Shown piece by piece: positions 8,001 to 15,315 of a stretch of DNA of 35,782 nucleotides (within the stretch, counting starts at the first letter, position 1; each line of letters starts with the position of its first letter). The stretch is from positions 1 through 35,782 of the forward strand of contig JAEETX010000020.1 in assembly GCA_016286665.1 (NCBI GenBank). Direction: 5' to 3'. Source of the stretch: Oscillospiraceae bacterium (lineage in GTDB: Bacteria > Bacillota > Clostridia > Oscillospirales > Oscillospiraceae). The notes under the pieces were generated by a model. The model ran no database searches and was not told the origin of the DNA. It was given only the letters and a program-made list of their open reading frames with translations. Made by a program: the position numbers and the translations under genes.

Positions 8001-11000
8001 GCTCGATGTATAAACGCCGTCCACAGCGACGAAGGCCGCGGTGACATAGCGATCCAGATAGGGCGCGCCGTCTGAGTCCGTGCCCTCGGTTTCGATGGTG
8101 TACAGGTCATAGCGGCCGCCGTCCAGCGTGAAAACGCTGTGCACCGTCTCAAGGCCCTCAAAGTACGCTTTTTCCAGCTCGAACACCTCGGCGGCGCTCA
8201 GCTCCTTTCCGGCGCTGTCTGTGCCGCCGGTATAATGGCGCGAGAGCGTGTACATCCGGCACTCGCTGGCGTACTTGCCGATGCGCAGCGCATACCAGTT
8301 CTGGATGGAGGCGTCCACAGCGGTGAGGCGCAGCCACTCCTCCGTGGGCGTGGTGTAGTGATCGTCGCTGGTGACGTAGCTGATCACCAGCCCCATGTCC
8401 GGGTACTTGCCGGCGCTCTCCTCCAGGTTTTTCACAAAATCAGGGTCGGCAGCCTTGCCGTCCAGCGCTTTTGCGCTGGCCTTTCCCGTGCTGTCATAGG
8501 TCAGGGCATAGACATAGCTGGGATAGTCCGAGGTATCCGCCTTGACCTCCGCCGCGACCGCCTTCATCTTCGCGGAATAGGCAGCGGGGGCGGCGCCGCG
8601 CATGGCAGACAGGTCAAAGCCCGTGTGCAGCGCCGGCTCATAGAGCACCTCGGCGCGGGTGACGGGGGCGCGCAGCGCCTCGGGCGCCGCGGCGGTAAAG
8701 ACCCCGCCGTTTTGCGCAGCCTCCAGGAACCGGATCTCGCCGTCGGTGGTAAAGACCTTGAAGACCGCCTTGCAGCCCCAGGCCTCCATCGTGTTCAGCG
8801 CGCCGGGGTTCGTGAAGGTCGCCTCAAAGGTGGTATCATACATACCGCCTCTGTAGATATAGGCGTCGCCGATGTTGATGGTCGTCATATCCCCGTAGCT
8901 GTTGCTCCGCCAGGACATGGTGAATTTCGTCAGCTGCGGCCCGTTGGCGTCGTGCAGCACGGTCAGTACATCGGAAACTGCGCCGGAGGCGGTGACGGTC
9001 CAGAGCCGGTGTACCGTGGGCATGCTGTCGTCCGTGCCGGCCAGCGTGACCATCGCCGTCCACTCGCCCCATTCGTCGCCCTTCGCCGTGCCGATCACTG
9101 CGCCGTTGTCGTAGATCGTGACCGCCTCACCGGGGCCCGCGACGCCGGAGACCTGGATCGCGCTCTGATTCACATAGGTGGACAGCGTCTGGATATAGGC
9201 GCCGGGGCGGGATACGACGGCGGAGCCGATGCGTTGGCTGTCGACGCTGCCGCCGCTCCAGCTCACGTCCGCCGTCAGCGTCACGTGCATATCCCAGTCC
9301 AAGCTGCCGGGCGTGCAGTAGATGGCGTAATCGCAGGGCAGCGCGATGGGCTCCGAAAACTCGAAGGTGTAAATGCCAAGGCCCGTGGTCTGCTGCGCGG
9401 GATAATTCTTTCCGCCGACGGTGATGCTCTGGACCACGGTGGTGTTGGCATTGTTCACCTGTCCGTTGCCGGTGTAAATCTCCAGCTTGCGGAGCCCGCC
9501 GTTATTCAGTCCCGCGTCCAGTCCGATGCTGCCGGAAAAGCGGACCAGGTCCTGCTCGCCAAGAAAGCTCTCGGCGCTGGCGGAGAGGGTGGAGTTCGGC
9601 TGGGTGACGTAAGCGCTGTTGATCGACACGGTTTTGTCCACGACAAACGCCTCCAGCGCGACGATCCTTCCCTGCGTCATGGACACGTCCCAGGTCTTCA
9701 GCGCCCAGCCGCTGCCTGTCACGTCTGCGTATGTGGAATCGTAGAGCTGTCCGCTGTAGATGCCGGGCACAAGCGCGACCTTCGCGGTGCCCACCGGGCA
9801 TTCCGCCGCATAGTCCCGCGCAAGCGTATAGAGATGGAAGGTGGAGGAGCGGCTCAGAAACGCGCCGTTCGCGCCGTAGAAGGCATAGCAGGCCGACATG
9901 GTCTGCGCCGCGCTCAGTCCTGCCACGACGCCGGGCTTCAGCATGGATGTGAAGGAAACCGTCCAGTTGCCGTCGGAACCCTTGACAGCGCTGCCCGTCA
10001 GCGTCTCGAAAGGCGGCGCGGACAGCGTGCATGTCAGCGCGCTCGCGGCGCCGGTATAAAACAGCGATGTCGTGCGGCGGATCGTCCCGGTGCCGGACAG
10101 CGTGAAGGCGTCGGTGTCAACGCCGGTTTCCGCCGCAATCTGCAGCCAGGCCTCATTGTTGGAGGTGTTGAGATACCGGGCCAGGTCTGCCGCCGCGGTG
10201 CCGTCGCCGGCCGTCAGCGTCACCTCCGCCGTCAGCAGGAAGCGCTTGACGGTCAGATCCAGCGAGATCGGCTCCGTGCCCACCGCCTGAGAATAGGCCG
10301 CGCCGCCGGCGGGCGAGAGAATGTACAGCTGGCCGTTGTCCTCGACGGTGATCAGGGCCTCCGTGTTCGGATAGAGCTTGAATCGATAGGCTCCGTTTCC
10401 GTCGGCAGTCGTCTGGAGGGTGCGGAAAACATCGCCCACCTTCTGCGTGGCGCGGACGGTGGCATAAGGCACCCCTTCGTCGCCGTCCGGCCAGGTCACT
10501 CTGCCGCTGAGCGTGACGCTGCGGTCGCCCCAGTAGGCCCAACCGATGTCAATGCACAGACTGTGATCTGCTGCCTGCGCGGTGTGGACCTGATCCCAGT
10601 CGATCAGCGTGTAGACCGAGGAGCCGCGCACGCCGTTCAGCCTGATTTGCCAGCTGCTGTCCGGCGTGACGAGGCAGGGGGCGGAATAGATCGTCCCCTC
10701 CCCGTCGGTCTTTTCTATCAATGAGAGCCGGTAATCCACGCCCTCCGTCAGGCCGGTGACGTTGATCGCCGAAAGGACGGTATACGGGGCTTCCGCGGTC
10801 AGAGCGACATTCTCTCCGCCGGAGATCGTCCCGCTGTAAGAGGCGAGCACCGTGTCCCTGCCGTCCACGAAGCCGAAAAGCTGCAGCCCGGTATAGGTCT
10901 GGTTCCCAAGCTGCCAGAGCGGTATCTCGATCGTCGTGAAAGCTGTCGGCGTGGGAACCCAGTCGGACCACAGCCTGGTTTTGGTGCCGTCTGCATGGAT

Positions 11001-12605
11001 CCCGACCAGCCAGACGGTGCCCACCAGCTGCTCCATGCCCGCGGGGAAGGACACTGTCAGGCCGGGTGTTTCCTCCCATTCGGCGCGGATGGTGGCGTCT
11101 CCCTTCACGGTATACTGCGCGCCGGCTTTATAGGTCGCCGCGCCGTCGGACCAGCCGGTGAAGGCATAGTCCGTTCTGGCGGGCGCGGCGGGGAGGGTGA
11201 GCTTCTCGCCCGCCGTCAGGCCCGTCCGGGGGCTGTAGTCCGCGCCGTCCGCCGCCGTGCCGCCGTTCAGATCGAAGCGGACGGTATAGGTGGCCGGCTG
11301 CGTGACGGAGATCGACAGGCTTTTCATCGCCGACGTTCCGTTGCGCTGGGTCGCCTTGACGGCGAAGGAAAAGCTGCCCGAAGCCCTGGGCGTGCCGCTG
11401 ATAACGCCGGTTTCCGCGTTCAGTGCCAGGCCGGAGGGCAGGCTGCCCTCTACAGACCATGAAAGCGCGCTGCCGTCCGCCGCCGTGCCGCTCAGCGTGG
11501 CCGTATAGGCCACACCCACCTTGCCGGAGGGCAGGCTCGCCGTCGTGATCGTGGGGCGTCCCTCCCCGGTCGGTGTGAAGGAGACGATGCTCAGCGGCGC
11601 GCCGGTCCCGTCTACCACCTCGTAGATGTATCTTCCTTCCTCGTAGATGATGTTGTAGCCTGCCTCCGCGATAGCTTCCTCGCTTGCCAGCGTTTTGACC
11701 CATGCACCGTAGGTATATCCGGTTTCGGTTTTCGTCAGATTATATATGGCGTACTGCGAAACGGGGGTGCCGTTATTGTAATACGTGGACTGCTGGACGC
11801 CGTAGAGGTTGCCTTCCTTCTCGCAAAGAAAGGCAAAATTCGCGGCTTTATTCTCTGGGTTTTCCGGCTGCGCCTGCACGGGCCCGACCCGTGGCGATGT
11901 GCAACGTACCGTTCCGCTGGAGAGATTTCCGTCGATGCCGCCACTGGCCTCGGTCGTATTTTTGACGGCAATCGCCTCGCCGTTGTTGTAGCCGCGCACG
12001 GTCAGCGTGGACGCGGCGCTGACTGTCAGCTTTGCGCTTCCGCCGCCTGCGTACAGCCGCAGGCCGTCCTCATAGATTGGATTCTGCGCGTCGCTGTTGA
12101 GAAAGCGTGCGGCGTTACCGGTTCCGTTTACCGTCAGCGAGCCGTCGCCGACGATGTGCAGAGAACCGCCGTATCCCGCGCCGTAAACCAGCAATACGTC
12201 GAGCGCGCTGCTTCCGACAAGACAGATGGTGAAGTCCTCGCCCATCGCGCGGGCTTCCAGAAAGGTCCCGCTGCCGTTATAGTTCGTCAGGCTCAGTGTG
12301 TTCGAAGCCAAATCATAGACTGCGCCGTCGGCACTGTGATTGACGCTGCCGTAAGCATTATAAAGCTGCGTTGTTGGCACCCCGGTTTCTGTATTGCAAA
12401 TCCAAAGGTGCGCGCTGTCATTTGTGCCGCTGCTCGTGTCACCCGAAGGTCCGTTCGCACTGTGCAGCAGATTGACGCGCACGGCCTCCGCCGCGAGCCC
12501 GCCCGCGTTCGCCACCGCCGCCCACGCAGGCACCGGCAGCATCGCCAGACAGACCAGCGCCGCCAGCAAAAGGCACAGTGCCCGTTTTGCGATTCCGTTT
12601 TTCAT
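5043..12605 (-). CDS. Giant SLH-anchored multidomain surface protein
   Basis: 2520 aa from ATG 12605 (GGAGGT 7 nt upstream); an in-frame ATG 19 codons earlier lacks such a site. Signal peptide 1-29: Lys/Arg, hydrophobic core, cleavage near AWA-A. Order, with rough positions: a beta-rich N-terminal region; a putative Ig fold (348-438); a Listeria/Bacteroides-type repeat with FDLNGGT and FTGW (442-515); carboxypeptidase-regulatory-like domains (698-770, 1897-1974); an Ig-like unit near 1157; a helical block (1617-1869); a Gly-rich linker (1870-1897); an SbsA/Big-like domain (2014-2060); a chitobiase C-terminal-like domain with YTTDGSDPT (2136-2213); an acidic EEP linker (2215-2254); a small repeat domain (2265-2339); and three SLH domains (2343-2520). 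SLH domains bind pyruvylated wall polymers, so the protein is wall-anchored. Adhesion or binding is likely; the ligand is unknown. Confidence 0.92.
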   Translation of the reverse strand: MKNGIAKRALCLLLAALVCLAMLPVPAWAAVANAGGLAAEAVRVNLLHSANGPSGDTSSGTNDSAHLWICNTETGVPTTQLYNAYGSVNHSADGAVYDLASNTLSLTNYNGSGTFLEARAMGEDFTICLVGSSALDVLLVYGAGYGGSLHIVGDGSLTVNGTGNAARFLNSDAQNPIYEDGLRLYAGGGSAKLTVSAASTLTVRGYNNGEAIAVKNTTEASGGIDGNLSSGTVRCTSPRVGPVQAQPENPENKAANFAFLCEKEGNLYGVQQSTYYNNGTPVSQYAIYNLTKTETGYTYGAWVKTLASEEAIAEAGYNIIYEEGRYIYEVVDGTGAPLSIVSFTPTGEGRPTITTASLPSGKVGVAYTATLSGTAADGSALSWSVEGSLPSGLALNAETGVISGTPRASGSFSFAVKATQRNGTSAMKSLSISVTQPATYTVRFDLNGGTAADGADYSPRTGLTAGEKLTLPAAPARTDYAFTGWSDGAATYKAGAQYTVKGDATIRAEWEETPGLTVSFPAGMEQLVGTVWLVGIHADGTKTRLWSDWVPTPTAFTTIEIPLWQLGNQTYTGLQLFGFVDGRDTVLASYSGTISGGENVALTAEAPYTVLSAINVTGLTEGVDYRLSLIEKTDGEGTIYSAPCLVTPDSSWQIRLNGVRGSSVYTLIDWDQVHTAQAADHSLCIDIGWAYWGDRSVTLSGRVTWPDGDEGVPYATVRATQKVGDVFRTLQTTADGNGAYRFKLYPNTEALITVEDNGQLYILSPAGGAAYSQAVGTEPISLDLTVKRFLLTAEVTLTAGDGTAAADLARYLNTSNNEAWLQIAAETGVDTDAFTLSGTGTIRRTTSLFYTGAASALTCTLSAPPFETLTGSAVKGSDGNWTVSFTSMLKPGVVAGLSAAQTMSACYAFYGANGAFLSRSSTFHLYTLARDYAAECPVGTAKVALVPGIYSGQLYDSTYADVTGSGWALKTWDVSMTQGRIVALEAFVVDKTVSINSAYVTQPNSTLSASAESFLGEQDLVRFSGSIGLDAGLNNGGLRKLEIYTGNGQVNNANTTVVQSITVGGKNYPAQQTTGLGIYTFEFSEPIALPCDYAIYCTPGSLDWDMHVTLTADVSWSGGSVDSQRIGSAVVSRPGAYIQTLSTYVNQSAIQVSGVAGPGEAVTIYDNGAVIGTAKGDEWGEWTAMVTLAGTDDSMPTVHRLWTVTASGAVSDVLTVLHDANGPQLTKFTMSWRSNSYGDMTTINIGDAYIYRGGMYDTTFEATFTNPGALNTMEAWGCKAVFKVFTTDGEIRFLEAAQNGGVFTAAAPEALRAPVTRAEVLYEPALHTGFDLSAMRGAAPAAYSAKMKAVAAEVKADTSDYPSYVYALTYDSTGKASAKALDGKAADPDFVKNLEESAGKYPDMGLVISYVTSDDHYTTPTEEWLRLTAVDASIQNWYALRIGKYASECRMYTLSRHYTGGTDSAGKELSAAEVFELEKAYFEGLETVHSVFTLDGGRYDLYTIETEGTDSDGAPYLDRYVTAAFVAVDGVYTSSFTVTYSDRVCLKLVREKLDEMYPQTGAFAAEVRTAAAGAGTANAALLKAATNAPILLMDDGQTEEQPTEVADVEVRFSSNFTPEMHEELEELRWIKNNTDCIWDAKDLRRLAELEHAEANVMNPTWLDESNYKYNGSFKPESNAARSAMNRVQNTTGVLEGYSGDANAIMAITAAAADGNAIGKAAGVNGAITAAANIYTNGVNTRDAKDELEMMRGDMEQIMSSPCYHKLTQSQKDMVDEAYDEFMQWYKTAHNHLQGVAQCNFAASSGGVFLGKNPIGGLVMAGTGLMVSNVGGAMVDDSFGSAIYCYEHGFAKIKGVLRARSKQLNDPNCKGKPVSAGGGGGGSDGNGGNNKPGHDPSGIVYEGVIENPIEGALVTLYYGADAGGRPVTADPVQLKPAADIRSLIPRSATLTTGPDGKYSWGVPQGLWYVTAQYCGMNGDSSGDIEATVPAAIGGADYSLLPVLPVQLDVNIPLVDPSAPMVTDVQYTTEGIYVTFSKYMDETDVLSAASYCVYAVGADTTRVAFRVTGVEQGHTPANRGVEQKTYTRTVLLAPTQAQTAGTALGLWISGTVKSYAGTPMGMNYSGGGTVAEKTQLAKPTLNPASGEVTRGSCVTITAAHGTIHYTTDGSDPTADSPVYDGPVAVTGDMTIKAIAVQRGYESSPAASGSFTVKRPEIVPEEPEEPEEPEEPEKPEEPEEPEEPEEPEKPEKPVVPVNPGDWWSGEAVYKVTVAETEHGRVTASRSTAPKGVEITLTVTPDEGYVLDSLKAADARGNTVIVTDNKFTMPASDVIVTVTFDAVKKDRPFTDVKESDWFYAAVYHCFDAGYFKGVSETLFDPQGTMTRAMFATVLWRIAGEPAAVGGKSFNDVKAGEWYTDAVLWASGEGILDGYGDGRFGTNDPVTREQMVTLLWRYSGKPAGSADLSGYQDADQISDWAREAFGWAVSVGLVQGKGDGILDPQGKATRAEVAQIVMNYDTNVE
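5857..5957. repeat. 9-bp coding repeats (Glu-Glu-Pro linker)
   Basis: About eleven imperfect copies of CTCCTCCGG (plus strand) encode the EEP/EKP linker before the wall-anchoring part of the giant protein. The unit is a multiple of three, so slippage would change linker length without breaking the frame. Confidence 0.8.
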
Positions 12606-12692
12606 TGCTTTTACCTCCGTGGTTTCCAGTTCCCGTAAGCGATGGGATACTTTTTTATTCATATCATACGATAAAAATGCGTCCCCTGGATA

Positions 12693-12708
12693 CTGGGGGT
12701 TCCCCCAG
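12693..12708. promoter_or_regulatory. Perfect palindrome in the giant gene's leader
   Basis: CTGGGGGTTCCCCCAG lies 88 bp upstream of the giant gene's ATG, between it and the terminator of the LuxR-type gene. It could be an operator (LuxR-family proteins bind dyads) or an mRNA hairpin. I could not place a convincing -35/-10 pair for the giant gene; TATGAT at about 12664-12669 (minus strand) is the best -10 candidate. Confidence 0.4.
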
Positions 12709-12714
12709 AAAGGC

Positions 12715-12749
12715 AAAAAAGCGCCCTTCCTCATGAAAAAGGAAGGGCG
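12715..12749 (-). terminator. Terminator of the LuxR-type regulator gene
   Basis: A 9-bp stem CGCCCTTCC/GGAAGGGCG followed on the minus strand by CTTTTTTG, 20 bp after the stop codon. It separates the regulator transcript from the giant gene, which therefore needs its own promoter. Confidence 0.82.
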
Positions 12750-12769
12750 AAATGCGTCGGAAAAGGGCG

Positions 12770-14137
12770 CTATTCTTCTGCCGCGCTGTGGAAAAGCTCC
12801 AGCAGGCCGGAGCGGGTGGAAGCGCCGGTCTTCCGGTAAAGCGACGTCGTATGGAACTGGACCGTTTTGACCTGGACACCCAGGCGACGGCCGATCACCT
12901 CCTGCTTGTCCTCTGTCAGCACCAGCTCCCGCAGCAGGGCGGTCTCCTTCGGCGTCAGACCGTAGCGCGACGCCAAGGCAGCGAAACGGGTCTCCGCGTC
13001 CGGGGCAGGGGCGGCGGGCGCCTCCGACGCGGCGAATACAAAATCACCGTTCACCGCCATCAGAACAATCAGCGCGGCCAGCCCCGCGACGTTGACCGCC
13101 ATCACCGCCGCGCTCGGCAGCGTACCGATGTGCAGCAGCGCCCCCAGCAGAACCGAGGCGCTGTCGATCACGCGGCCCATGGAGGCCCAGAGGGCCGGAC
13201 GCTTCGTGCCGGGCGCCAAGCGCCAGAAGACGAGGTTGTAATAGGAAACCGTGGCGGCGAGCGCGGCGTAAAACAGGCACATATTGAGCCGATAGGCCCC
13301 GGCGCTGCCCACCAGCACTGCGTTCAGCAGCGCGGCCAGGGCGATGCACAGCGCCGCCAGCGGCACGTATCGCCCCTCTCTCCGGTCGCCGAGGAGCGCG
13401 AAGAGCAGCAGACAGGGAATCATCACCAGGCGTGGCCAGGTGTAGACGTTATATTCCACGTAGCCGGAGATAATTTGCAAATGCTGGATATAGCTGTTGT
13501 AGAACTGGAGGAACAGCAGCATGATGGCGGCGATCAGGCAGGCGAAGAGCAGCGTGCGCCGCGGCGGTGCATCGCGCTGCGCCGGCGCCTCCGCCGCGCG
13601 CTCCGCCTTCCCCAAAAGACGCCAGGCAAGGAGGCAAAAGGCGAGCAGCATCGCCGCCGGCAGGAGCCGCGAGCGGCCGCGCCAGAACTGCAGCAGATAT
13701 TGCAGCGCAATGCCCACAGCATAGCCGACGCTGCCGATGGCGGCGACGCACCCGCCCGCTCCGGCAAACTCGCCCATCCGCTCATACACCGCCCCGCCCA
13801 GGTAACCCAGGCAGGTCGCGGCAAGGAACGCGGTCGCCATATAGACCGGGCTGCTTTTTCCGAAGAGCATGGCTGTCACGCAAACGAAGAATGCGGCCAG
13901 GATGCCGATGCGCAGCCCGCGCTCCATACGTATCCGGTGGCGCTCACGCACGAAGGCATAGGCAAAAAAACCGAGAATCACGAAGATTTGCAGGACATAG
14001 TACACCATCTCCTGCTTCTGGACGGAGAGAAACCCGTCGCCGGCATGGCTGGCGATGCGCAGCACGGACAGCATCAGAAACACATAGGCGGCGTACAGGC
14101 CTATCCGTGTCAAGATCTCTTTTGGCTTCTCCGGCAA
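12770..14137 (-). CDS. Membrane-bound LuxR-family regulator (12-TM sensor plus HTH)
   Basis: About 455 aa. Residues 1-370 hold roughly twelve hydrophobic segments in an MFS-like pattern with short charged loops; the last 65 residues are a LuxR/GerE-type helix-turn-helix (LTPKETALLRELVL, then RRLGVQVKTVQFHTTSLYRK). Such fusions are one-component membrane regulators known from Eggerthella-type Actinobacteria and some Clostridia. The open frame extends to 14173, but a strong minus-strand promoter has its -10 at 14177-14182, so the first codons would precede transcription. I prefer TTG 14137, with GGGGTG 6 nt upstream; GTG 14146 is the alternative. It lies just upstream of the giant surface-protein gene, its most likely target (inference). 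The signal sensed is unknown. Confidence 0.85.
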   Translation of the reverse strand: MPEKPKEILTRIGLYAAYVFLMLSVLRIASHAGDGFLSVQKQEMVYYVLQIFVILGFFAYAFVRERHRIRMERGLRIGILAAFFVCVTAMLFGKSSPVYMATAFLAATCLGYLGGAVYERMGEFAGAGGCVAAIGSVGYAVGIALQYLLQFWRGRSRLLPAAMLLAFCLLAWRLLGKAERAAEAPAQRDAPPRRTLLFACLIAAIMLLFLQFYNSYIQHLQIISGYVEYNVYTWPRLVMIPCLLLFALLGDRREGRYVPLAALCIALAALLNAVLVGSAGAYRLNMCLFYAALAATVSYYNLVFWRLAPGTKRPALWASMGRVIDSASVLLGALLHIGTLPSAAVMAVNVAGLAALIVLMAVNGDFVFAASEAPAAPAPDAETRFAALASRYGLTPKETALLRELVLTEDKQEVIGRRLGVQVKTVQFHTTSLYRKTGASTRSGLLELFHSAAEE

Positions 14138-14176
14138 GGCGCACACCCCTTTTTCGTTTCCGAAATAATACAATTT

Positions 14177-14205
14177 ATTATATTGTTTATCGCCGAAAAA
14201 AGCAA
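14177..14205 (-). promoter_or_regulatory. Promoter of the LuxR-type gene
   Basis: Minus strand: TTGCTT (14200-14205), 17-bp spacer, TATAAT (14177-14182). Predicted start of transcription is near 14170. Confidence 0.78.
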
Positions 14206-14233
14206 GTCAGTTTGGGCAAAACAACAGTGCTCC

Positions 14234-14265
14234 GAAAACAAGAGGGGTGGATCGCTCCGCCCCTC
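14234..14265 (-). terminator. Terminator of the TnpV operon
   Basis: A 10-bp stem (GAGGGGTGGA / TCCGCCCCTC, one G-U) with loop TCGC. On the minus strand it is followed by TTGTTTTC and lies just after the tnpV stop. Confidence 0.78.
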
Positions 14266-14275
14266 GTATATTCTG

Positions 14276-14623
14276 TCAGGCATAAATCAGCTCGGTGAGA
14301 ACGACTTCCACGGCACGGCTTTTGATTTCATTCATTTGGCCTACCCATGTCATCTGATCGGATGTCTTCAATGCCTCCGTCACGCCATCACATGCGGTAT
14401 GCTGCTTGACTATCAGATCAAACATCTCATTTGCAGAGCGGTCCATCTCTTCCAAATGGGCGTTCAGCTTTCCGCTGAGAAGCAAGCCAGTATAGATGCC
14501 GTCGTGGTACTGCTGCAAATAGCGTCTCCGCCTCATACCCCATACCCCGATCTTCGGTGCCGGCGGCGGCAGGAGATTGGGAATCAGATAATCTCCCTCG
14601 CGGTGATATGTAAGCTTGCTCAT
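14276..14623 (-). CDS. tnpV: TnpV-family transposon protein
   Basis: 115 aa; ATG 14623 with GGAGGT 7 nt upstream. The opening MSKLTYHREGDYLIPNL, the central GKLNAHLEEMDRSANEMF and the closing stretch MTWVGQMNEIKSRAVEVV are characteristic of TnpV, a small protein encoded by Tn4451-type and related clostridial elements with large serine recombinases. Its biochemical role is not established; an Xis-like or regulatory role has been suggested. Its start overlaps the stop of the preceding small gene by ATGA, so the two are translationally coupled. Finding it near the right end, far from the integrase, supports the right boundary of the island. Confidence 0.85.
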   Translation of the reverse strand: MSKLTYHREGDYLIPNLLPPPAPKIGVWGMRRRRYLQQYHDGIYTGLLLSGKLNAHLEEMDRSANEMFDLIVKQHTACDGVTEALKTSDQMTWVGQMNEIKSRAVEVVLTELIYA

Positions 14624-14790
14624 CGAAATAACCTCCATTTCTTGATGCTCGGCGCGTCAATGACCTTCAAAAGAAGCTCCTCCATATCTTCTGTCGGTTC
14701 TTTTCTCTCCAGCATCCTGTGCCATTCCTCGTACAATGCTCTGACAAGCAGACCGTGCTCGTATCGGTCCAGGGTCAGTTCCTTTGTCAT
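14620..14790 (-). CDS. Small protein coupled to TnpV
   Basis: 56 aa: acidic/basic helical sequence (LDRYEHGLLVRALYEEWHRM, then EDMEELLLKVIDAP). ATG 14790 has AGGAGG about 8 nt upstream. The open frame continues further 5' but without a ribosome site. It overlaps tnpV by ATGA. Similar short proteins commonly precede tnpV; the function is unknown. The C-terminus IKKWRLFR is basic. Confidence 0.72.
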   Translation of the reverse strand: MTKELTLDRYEHGLLVRALYEEWHRMLERKEPTEDMEELLLKVIDAPSIKKWRLFR

Positions 14791-14820
14791 GTTCAAGCCC
14801 TCCTTTGCCTTGCTGGAAGC

Positions 14821-14849
14821 ATTGTAACTATTTTTTATAGCCATGTCGA
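14821..14849 (-). promoter_or_regulatory. Promoter of the TnpV operon
   Basis: Minus strand: TCGACA (14844-14849), 17-bp spacer, TACAAT (14821-14826), 31 bp before the ATG at 14790. Confidence 0.6.
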
Positions 14850-14877
14850 ATGTGCGAATGATATTGTTTGAATTTGC

Positions 14878-14907
14878 TTGATTCGGGCCGTTTTGTTGTG
14901 TTATAGT
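14878..14907 (+). promoter_or_regulatory. Candidate outward promoter at the right end
   Basis: TTGATT (14878-14883), 18-bp spacer, TATAGT (14902-14907), pointing through the right junction into the chromosome. In the circular form it would read across attP into the antisense strand of the integrase gene. Confidence 0.4.
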
Positions 14908-14981
14908 AAGTTCAACTACAAGTGCTTGATGCCTTAAGCCGAGTGCCGGCAACGGTTTTCTGATGTGCTTCGGCCAAGTCC

Positions 14982-15003
14982 GTTATGAACACTCGGACCA
15001 TAT
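14982..15003. other. attR junction (element right end / chromosome)
   Basis: Element arm GTTATGAACACTCG (14982-14995) runs into GACCATAT. The last 14 bp (14990-15003) are identical to 39-52, which includes the tRNA CCA. Deduced attB: tRNA acceptor sequence, the 14-mer, then TAGGACGTGGACG (15004-15016). Confidence 0.85.
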
Positions 15004-15037
15004 TAGGACGTGGACGTAGCATATCGCTCCATGTCAA

Positions 15038-15086
15038 AGAATGAGGGATATCCCCGCTAATACTGGGGGTGTCCCTCATTCTTTTT
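15038..15086 (+). terminator. Original tRNA-Pro terminator, displaced by the island
   Basis: A long stem (15038-15055 with 15065-15082, 16 of 18 paired or wobble) followed by TTTT. It lies 38 nt beyond the duplicated CCA, where a tRNA terminator would sit without the insertion. Confidence 0.82.
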
Positions 15087-15177
15087 GCCTGTTAAGTTGT
15101 AGCTCAAGTACGAATGACGATTTTTAGTGCACCAGTTTTACGATGCGATAATCGTAGCAAAATGTAGCTCATTTTGG

Positions 15178-15253
15178 CCTATGCACCAGTTTTTCTCAAT
15201 TTGTCACGCGAATGTGTACGATTACACGCGAAATTTCAAAATTGGTGCATAGG
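15178..15253. repeat. 76-nt imperfect stem-loop
   Basis: CCTATGCACCAGTTTT at 15178-15193 pairs with its near-exact inverse at 15238-15253 (15 of 16). Inner pairings AATTT/AAATT and GTGTA/TACAC extend the stem. A partial direct copy (TGCACCAGTTTT) is at 15128-15139. The segment is AT-rich against a GC-rich host. It could be a MITE remnant or a structured RNA. Confidence 0.5.
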
Positions 15254-15315
15254 ATCAAATGGCTTACATTCGAAAAGCCTAAACACTTAGGTCAAGAGGT
15301 AGATCGGAGATATCT

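Larger units (their letters stand above)
39..15003. mobile_element. 14.95-kb serine-integrase genomic island in tRNA-Pro
   Basis: Both boundaries are seen directly. The 14-mer CACTCGGACCATAT occurs at 39-52 and 14990-15003, an offset of 14,951 bp. Inside the left copy the element begins CGAGTGTTCATAAC (53-66); its right end carries the inverse, GTTATGAACACTCG (14982-14995). Circularisation would create a perfect inverted repeat around GACCATAT, as expected of a large serine integrase attP. The integrase gene lies 60 bp from the left end. Cargo is entirely on the minus strand: ParB-like protein, sigma-like regulator, giant SLH protein, membrane LuxR regulator and TnpV. No relaxase, coupling ATPase or type IV secretion genes are present, so it is an integrative island that would need help to transfer. 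Confidence 0.88.

Noticed and set aside
5781-10724. Two long plus-strand open frames (764 and 861 codons)
   Set aside because: Antisense to the giant surface-protein gene; Arg/His/Gly-rich translation typical of shadow frames.
39-15003. Integrative conjugative element
   Set aside because: No relaxase, coupling protein or secretion genes are present between the junctions, so it is called a genomic island.
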